From positions 47,680,412 through 47,744,411 of the forward strand of contig CM055909.1 in NCBI GenBank assembly GCA_029582155.1: a DNA stretch of 64,000 nucleotides, written 5' to 3'. Source of the DNA: Panopea generosa. Lineage: Eukaryota; Mollusca; Bivalvia; Adapedonta; Hiatellidae. Under the pieces are notes generated by a model that worked only from the letters and a program-made list of their open reading frames with translations, had not been told where the DNA came from and ran no database searches. Position 1 is the stretch's first letter. Each line of letters starts with the position of its first letter. Positions 61,874-64,000 of this stretch are shown here, piece by piece. A program made the translations under genes and the position numbers.

Positions 61874-62032
61874 TTGGTTCGATCCTCCCCCTGACGGCTA
61901 TATGTGGCGTCCTTGAGCAAGAACCTTTTATGCAAATGCTTAGTACTGGTTCTACCCAAAGAAACTTCGAGCGTGATTTTTTAAAGTTGTGATTACTTGT
62001 TTTACAATCGAATTTAACTTGTTATTGATCAT
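61874..62032 (+). repeat. SINE fragment, family C
   Basis: GGTTCGATCCTCCCCCTGAC, GTGGCGTCCTTGAGCAAGA and TAGTACTGGTTCTACCC follow the 12336 copy. Confidence 0.7.
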
Positions 62033-64000
62033 GATTTTATGGCTATGAAGTCAAACTACTCAAGAGAAAGTAGTAAATTAGTTCTTGATCTTTTTTTTAT
62101 GTATTTGTTGGATGAAAGTAAATTTTTTATGAACGAAAAATAAACTGATAACGTAGAAAAGTGTCTGGGTCTTAATTGGTTTGCCTTGCCTCTACGGAGG
62201 CCAGCCTAAAACTAAAGTTAAGGAACTCTATTCAAAATGAAACAAGTGAATAAAACGCAATATGGCACAGGGTACCATCATAATCGGGCGCTAATATAAG
62301 GCGGTATCGACGGTACCCGAGTACAGTACTCATTACGGTACTTTTTAAAACATGGTTAGTGGGTGAATGGGAGGCGTATACAGAAGAAAACTGTTGAATT
62401 TGTATACTTTGGAGTATCTCTTATACCATCTATACCCAAAGTTTGATGATTTACAATGTTTTGAGTCATTTTTTATTAATATTTCTAAGACCCTTCACAA
62501 TACTGCAAAATGAGAAATTTTGTGATCGTCAAAGTTTTTTTAATCAGTTGATTGCCAATTTTTTGGCAGTTCAAACATCGAACATAAATCGGTCATCGAT
62601 TCTATACCGTCGATACAGTAATAACCGGTGTTCTTCATATTTTTTGCACATCACCGGTAAAAAACACACATTTCACTTATATGTAGATGAATATGAACAT
62701 TGTTAATCTCTTTAAAAATAAATAAAAGTCCCTAAGTAATTGATATATGTTTTACATAAAAAAATACATACACAACCACCGAAAATGCGGTATTGGTCAT
62801 TTACATTTTAATTAATGATCGCGGAATAACCAAGAGCCCCCAATCAAAATTTCTAGGCTTGCATATATATAATTATGGAGATGATTATTTGCGAATAACC
62901 AAGACATAAATATACAGATCAGACTACAGCGAGAGCGCCTACCTACAATGCAAACCATAGACACAACATCAAGGCATCTGCCAAACCAAATAAATTTGGT
63001 GTCGGCCATGTCTTATAGACTATGTTTTTGCATGCAACAGATAATTTACATACATGAACTGATAGCTTTATATGAGTAGGATCCAGTAAAGGATTCGTGA
63101 CTACTCACATGCTAGATAAAGGACAGATATATATATAGAAGGTAAGAGTAACTTTAACATTTTTTGTCAAAGATTATAAAACCATTTTCATCATGATCCT
63201 CATTTTTAAGTTCAGTTTCATAAGTATAATATAATGATATCTTTAATGACGCAAGTTTTAACGTCACGAGGTATCATATCAAACTTTAAATAGCACAAAA
63301 ACGAGGACGACAACTAACCGTTTTCGTGATCAAATTCATCTTAGAAAATAGAACATGTGGTTTTTAACTTTCATGTTCATTTCACATCCTTAAGAGATGA
63401 CATGCATACACATATCAATACGTCTTTCCTATTTCGTCCGTCCGCCTGTCCGTCATACAATTAAACTACAGTTTTTAATGTAAAGCCTCCCAACCCATGA
63501 TGGGTAGATAAGCAACTGATATCAGATATTTAATTGAATTATTTTAAACATATTTTTTTAATCATTGGTATGGTTTGATAATTAATCAACTTATAGTTTA
63601 AAATAGATTCCTATATTTGGATAGTGTAGTATTATGACACATTGTTATATATATACAACTTTTGCATCGATCTATGCTTTTTATTTGTTATTCAAATGAC
63701 TCAGTATAAACTCTATAAGGACCGCTTCATTTAACACGATGGAAGAGAAGGGAGCACATTGAGATAATTGTGAGCAGACGAGACTGCCTTTACCGTAAAC
63801 TATTGTAAATACTATTCAATATTTAGTACATCCATTAAAATTATTCACAGGTGGGTTCAGAATGTCAATATCCATACATTTACATTACTTTCCATACATT
63901 AAATGTCACTTCAATTTATACAGTCGGTGTAAAATGTTATAGAGTTAAGATAGGGTTCACTTGACTACGGTGTTCCATTAGGGCCATCGTGCTATCGCTT

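Larger units (their letters stand above)
57945..64000. other. Region without a visible gene
   Basis: No supportable exon. Apart from the SINEs at 58393, 58510, 59324 and 61874, the DNA is AT-rich with simple CAAT-type runs (about 60690-60745). If a signal-peptide exon of the dipeptidase exists it should lie here or beyond on the minus strand; I could not identify it. Confidence 0.5.

Noticed and set aside
62812-63009. Minus-strand frame starting MADTKFIWFG as a possible signal exon of the dipeptidase
   Set aside because: It has some hydrophobic residues and a GTAGGC donor-like site, but no match to a signal peptide layout and no phase evidence joining it to exon A.

Overview
This is animal nuclear DNA. 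It is AT-rich, has introns, and holds many tRNA-derived SINEs and minisatellites. Two recognisable genes (an LRRFIP1/2 homologue and an M19 membrane-dipeptidase homologue) are metazoan families. The mix of several SINE families with tandem arrays in introns looks like a mollusc, most likely a bivalve. That placement is inference; no species can be named from the sequence alone.

Layout. (1) 1-15.2 kb, plus strand: the 3' part of an LRRFIP1/LRRFIP2 (flightless-I-interacting coiled-coil) gene. A short lysine-rich coding end at 1-114 looks like the alternative long-isoform C-terminus. Five spliced exons at 10345-14909 encode the conserved C-terminal coiled coil, with a poly(A) signal near 15169. 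(2) 15.2-23.8 kb: no gene seen; repeats, a TA-flanked MITE, SINEs and AT-rich DNA. (3) 23.8-33.4 kb, minus strand: a four-exon gene whose junction phases all agree, predicting a 1368-residue, mostly disordered protein that I do not recognise. CRE and E2F-type sites lie just upstream of its start. (4) 33.4-37.3 kb: no gene seen; AT-rich DNA and microsatellites. (5) 37.36-54.29 kb, minus strand: ten exons of a zinc dipeptidase (DPEP family, 388 residues as assembled). All five zinc ligands are present, but neither a signal peptide nor a GPI tail was found. (6) 54.4-56.9 kb: a 30-bp minisatellite just upstream of the first dipeptidase exon found. (7) 57-64 kb: no gene seen; one MITE and several SINEs.

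The most unusual structure is in the dipeptidase gene. Arrays of 20-, 62-, 44- and 53-bp units sit in its introns and a 30-bp array lies upstream. The 53-bp array is built from the gene's own exon end plus 5' splice site, so about two dozen donor-like sites follow the real one. The three genes have no evident functional link to each other.
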